Shown piece by piece: positions 34,188 to 36,235 of a DNA stretch of 36,235 nt (the first letter of the stretch is position 1; each line of letters begins with the position of its first letter). A program made the translations under genes and the position numbers. Location of the stretch: assembly GCA_964634885.1 (NCBI GenBank), contig CAZWLN010000048.1, positions 1-36,235 of the forward strand, read 5' to 3'. Origin of the DNA: DAINRZ01 sp964634885. Lineage in GTDB: Bacteria; Bacteroidota; Ignavibacteria; Kapaibacteriales; UBA2268. The notes beneath the pieces are model-generated. The model saw nothing but the letters and a program-made list of their open reading frames with translations. It ran no database searches and was not told where the DNA came from.

Positions 34188-35963
34188 ATGGAAAAGTTAT
34201 ATGAAATAGAGTTAGAAGAAGCCTGTTCCTATGGAAGCAATCCTGAAGCCGATTTTCAGATACTGTTGGACGTATGCAGGCAGAACATCGAGGATTTTGA
34301 TGAACCACTCATAACCAAAGCCTATTGGTTCTGTGTCGAAGCTCACAAAGGTGTGTACCGTTCATCGGGCGACCCCTATTACACCCATCCTTTCAAAGTG
34401 GCTCTCTCGCTGATGAACGAGATACTTTACGCCGACAATGCTTCGATTGTAGCCGCACTGCTTCACGACACGGTCGAGGACGTGGAAACGATCACGCTTG
34501 AGAAGATCACAAAGGAATTCGGCGAAGAGATAGCATACATCGTTGACGGAGTAACCAAGATCAAAGGTACCCTGACGCGTAACATGGACGTGGCGGAGAC
34601 ATACTCCAAGCTTTTCATGGCGCTGGTTTACGACAAAAGGGTGATGCTGATCAAACTTGCCGACAGGCTCGACAACCTGAGGACACTGCAGCACCTGAAG
34701 CCGAAGAAGCAGATCGTCATCGGCCAGGAAACCCTTAACTTCTATACGCCGATTGCCCACAGGCTGGGTCTGACGGGCATCAAACGCAACCTCGAGGACC
34801 TCTCCCTCTTTTTCATCGACAGGGTTACATATGAAGCCATCAGGACAAAACTGAAAGAGAAAAGGCAGGATTTCCTCGAGTTCTTCGAGAATTTCCACAA
34901 CCAGGTCAAACAGAAACTCAACGAGAGAAACATACCTCACATCCTGACAGTGGAACACAAGCACATTTACCAGATATATAAAATGATGGAGCAGGGCCAG
35001 AAGCTCGAATCCATCGACAATTTCTACTCGATGGTAATCACCATCCTGACGAATGATTTCGCAGAATGTTACCGTGCTTACGGCATCATCGCCAACATCT
35101 TCGGACCCGTCAGCTCCTTAGACGACTATATCGCCCGTCCCAAGATTAACTTTTACCGTGCCCTCCATTCAGTCCATTTCGGCCCCGGCAGGAAACTCGT
35201 CGAAGTCATCATCCGTACCGACGATATGGATAAAATTGCCGACGGCGGCATTTCGGCGCTCTTTTCCATCAAGGAAGGCCGTCGGGCTTTGAAATTTGAC
35301 AAAGAAACCATCGAGGCCTGGATCAAATGGATGAAGGACATCATCGAAGAGGGCGACCAGGACGCCATCCAGAAAGTGTGGGGTTCCATCAGGATGAACC
35401 TCTACGAAGAGGAAGTCATTGTCCACATCGTTAATGGGGATTCCATCAGGCTGCCCAAGGGAGCCTCCCTCGTCGATGTTGCCTTTGCTATCTCCGAAGA
35501 TGTCGGCCAGAAGTGTATTTCTGCCAAAGTAAACGGTGAGATACAAACACTTAATTACGAAGTAAAGAATAATGATAAAATCGAAATTATCTGGTCTCCG
35601 AACAGCAAACCACTGGCCGAATGGCAGGATTTCGTCGTTACTCTCAGGGCGACGGTCAGCCTCTATGAATTCTTTAAATCCCACAAAGCCGGCGTTGATT
35701 TGCCGCTGGTACATGCTCCGACCATCATCGTGAAATTAAGAATCCGCGGCGATGACAAGCCCGGAATGCTCAATGAACTGACAAACGCCATCGACAGGAA
35801 TAATATCCTCAGGGTTACTATGGACACACACAATTCCATGTTCGAAGGTGTTTTTTCCGTTAAGCTTACGGATATGGAACACCTGAGTAACCTGCTGGCA
35901 AGGCTGCTGAAGATCAAAGGCCTCAGAGGCGTCGAACGAATAGAGGAAGAAGAAGACGTTTAA
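34188..35963 (+). CDS. RelA/SpoT homologue, hydrolase-competent, synthetase probably inactive, short form
   Basis: 591 residues, well below the usual 720-750. The HD hydrolase domain (about 35-195) is intact: RSSGDPYYTHPFKVA with His67, LLHDTVEDVE with His93-Asp94 and Glu97-Asp98, KLADRLDNLRTL with Asp159. The synthetase domain (about 240-360) has lost key residues: EHKHIYQI stands in place of the GRxKxxxSI motif (Arg and Ser gone), Met stands for the conserved Arg of the DxxAxR segment, and SLDDYIARPKINFYRALH for RFKDYIAxPKxNGYQSLH; EVIIRT keeps the Glu. A TGS domain (about 408-470) and an ACT domain (about 513-590) follow, with only about 45 residues between them, so the helical and zinc-finger regions are missing. 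I infer a mainly ppGpp-degrading, SpoT-like enzyme. A frameshift is not suspected; the frame is continuous. Confidence 0.88.
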   Translation: MEKLYEIELEEACSYGSNPEADFQILLDVCRQNIEDFDEPLITKAYWFCVEAHKGVYRSSGDPYYTHPFKVALSLMNEILYADNASIVAALLHDTVEDVETITLEKITKEFGEEIAYIVDGVTKIKGTLTRNMDVAETYSKLFMALVYDKRVMLIKLADRLDNLRTLQHLKPKKQIVIGQETLNFYTPIAHRLGLTGIKRNLEDLSLFFIDRVTYEAIRTKLKEKRQDFLEFFENFHNQVKQKLNERNIPHILTVEHKHIYQIYKMMEQGQKLESIDNFYSMVITILTNDFAECYRAYGIIANIFGPVSSLDDYIARPKINFYRALHSVHFGPGRKLVEVIIRTDDMDKIADGGISALFSIKEGRRALKFDKETIEAWIKWMKDIIEEGDQDAIQKVWGSIRMNLYEEEVIVHIVNGDSIRLPKGASLVDVAFAISEDVGQKCISAKVNGEIQTLNYEVKNNDKIEIIWSPNSKPLAEWQDFVVTLRATVSLYEFFKSHKAGVDLPLVHAPTIIVKLRIRGDDKPGMLNELTNAIDRNNILRVTMDTHNSMFEGVFSVKLTDMEHLSNLLARLLKIKGLRGVERIEEEEDV

Positions 35964-35964
35964 G

Positions 35965-36235
35965 AATGGTTGCTGGTGGCTGGTTGCTGGTGGCTGGTGG
36001 CTGGTTGCTGGTGGCTGGTGATTAGTTGCTGGTGGCTGGGGGCTGGTTGCTGGGGGCTGGTGATTAGTTGCTGGTTGCTTGTGATTAGTGGCTGGTTGCT
36101 GGTGGCTGGTGATTAGTGGCTGGTGGCTGGTGATTAGTTGCTGGGGGCTGGTTGCTGGTGGCTGGTGATTAGTGGCTGGGGGCTGGTGGCTGGTGATTAG
36201 TTGCTGGGGGCTGGTTACTAGTGATTTGTGAGTGG
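35965..36235. repeat. Second heptanucleotide array (GCTGGTG/GCTGGTT), running off the window
   Basis: Thirty-eight consecutive 7-bp units without a single phase shift, from AATGGTT (one base after the RelA/SpoT stop) to the window end. The main units are GCTGGTG, GCTGGTT, GCTGGGG, ATTAGTT and ATTAGTG, with a few point variants (GCTTGTG, ACTAGTG, ATTTGTG). Higher-order blocks recur, for example ATTAGTT-GCTGGGG-GCTGGTT at 36133 and again at 36196. The array is unrelated in sequence to the one at 32361-33006 but has the same unit length. Its right end is not seen, and a downstream terminator for the RelA/SpoT gene is not visible before it. Confidence 0.92.

Noticed and set aside
35965..36235. 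Coding repeat protein from the GCTGGT heptamers
   Set aside because: The unit is seven bases, stops (TAG/TAA) fall in the ATTAGT units, and no start site with a binding site is seen.
1..36235. tRNA, rRNA, transposase, integrase or phage genes
   Set aside because: No T-loop/acceptor pattern, rRNA segment or recombinase motif was recognised on either strand.

Overview
The window looks like a chromosomal scaffold from the Bacteroidota/Chlorobiota side of the tree (Ignavibacteria- or Kapabacteria-like is my guess; no marker in the window settles it). The basis is five very large secreted beta-rich proteins, four of which end in a visible type IX secretion (T9SS) type A sorting domain (the fifth runs off the window), weak Shine-Dalgarno sites, AT-rich intergenic DNA, and a split glycine decarboxylase (GcvPB). 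A run of exactly 100 N inside a repeat array shows that this is a draft scaffold.

Region 1 (1-10,830, minus strand) holds three tandem paralogues of about 1,150 residues. Each has a signal peptide, an IgGFc-binding-type N-terminal domain, choice-of-anchor D / ASH-like beta domains and a T9SS tail. The leftmost copy runs off the window and lacks its C-terminus. All three have a related TGAAA..GTTT dyad 40-75 bp upstream of the start codon. The first and third copies share a 62-bp block of perfect DNA identity, which suggests recent gene conversion.

Region 2 (10,831-17,366) starts with structured intergenic DNA, including a compact three-hairpin element. It continues with a minus-strand L,D-transpeptidase, then a plus-strand cell-surface group: a GT39-like membrane glycosyltransferase, a nucleotide-sugar dehydrogenase, an NAD-dependent epimerase (translationally coupled to the dehydrogenase) and a DUF4349 lipoprotein.

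Region 3 (17,367-30,317, minus strand) is a co-directional run. In transcription order it contains a multi-PAS/GAF histidine kinase, a receiver-histidine kinase fusion, rlmB, two tandem Ig/PKD-like T9SS cargo proteins of almost the same length, and an outer-membrane protein with a barrel followed by two OmpA-like peptidoglycan-binding domains. The last three form a tight operon that I read as a surface-adhesin/anchor module, possibly under the sensor kinases upstream. A long AT-rich hairpin separates rlmB from the adhesin genes.

Region 4 (30,318-36,235) has gcvPB with a strong terminator, a large heptanucleotide repeat array with two copies of a perfect 22-bp palindrome, an S66 LD-carboxypeptidase with a Tat-like leader, and a short RelA/SpoT homologue. 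The last has an intact hydrolase site, a degraded synthetase site and no room for the usual helical/zinc-finger regulatory region. A second, unrelated heptanucleotide array of 38 in-phase units begins one base after its stop codon. Both arrays start within about 10 bp of a stop codon.

The best candidates for something undescribed are the adhesin-adhesin-double-OmpA operon, the hydrolase-only RSH protein, the two stop-codon-abutting heptamer arrays, and the shared dyad of the triplicated T9SS family. No tRNA, rRNA, CRISPR array, transposase or phage gene was seen.
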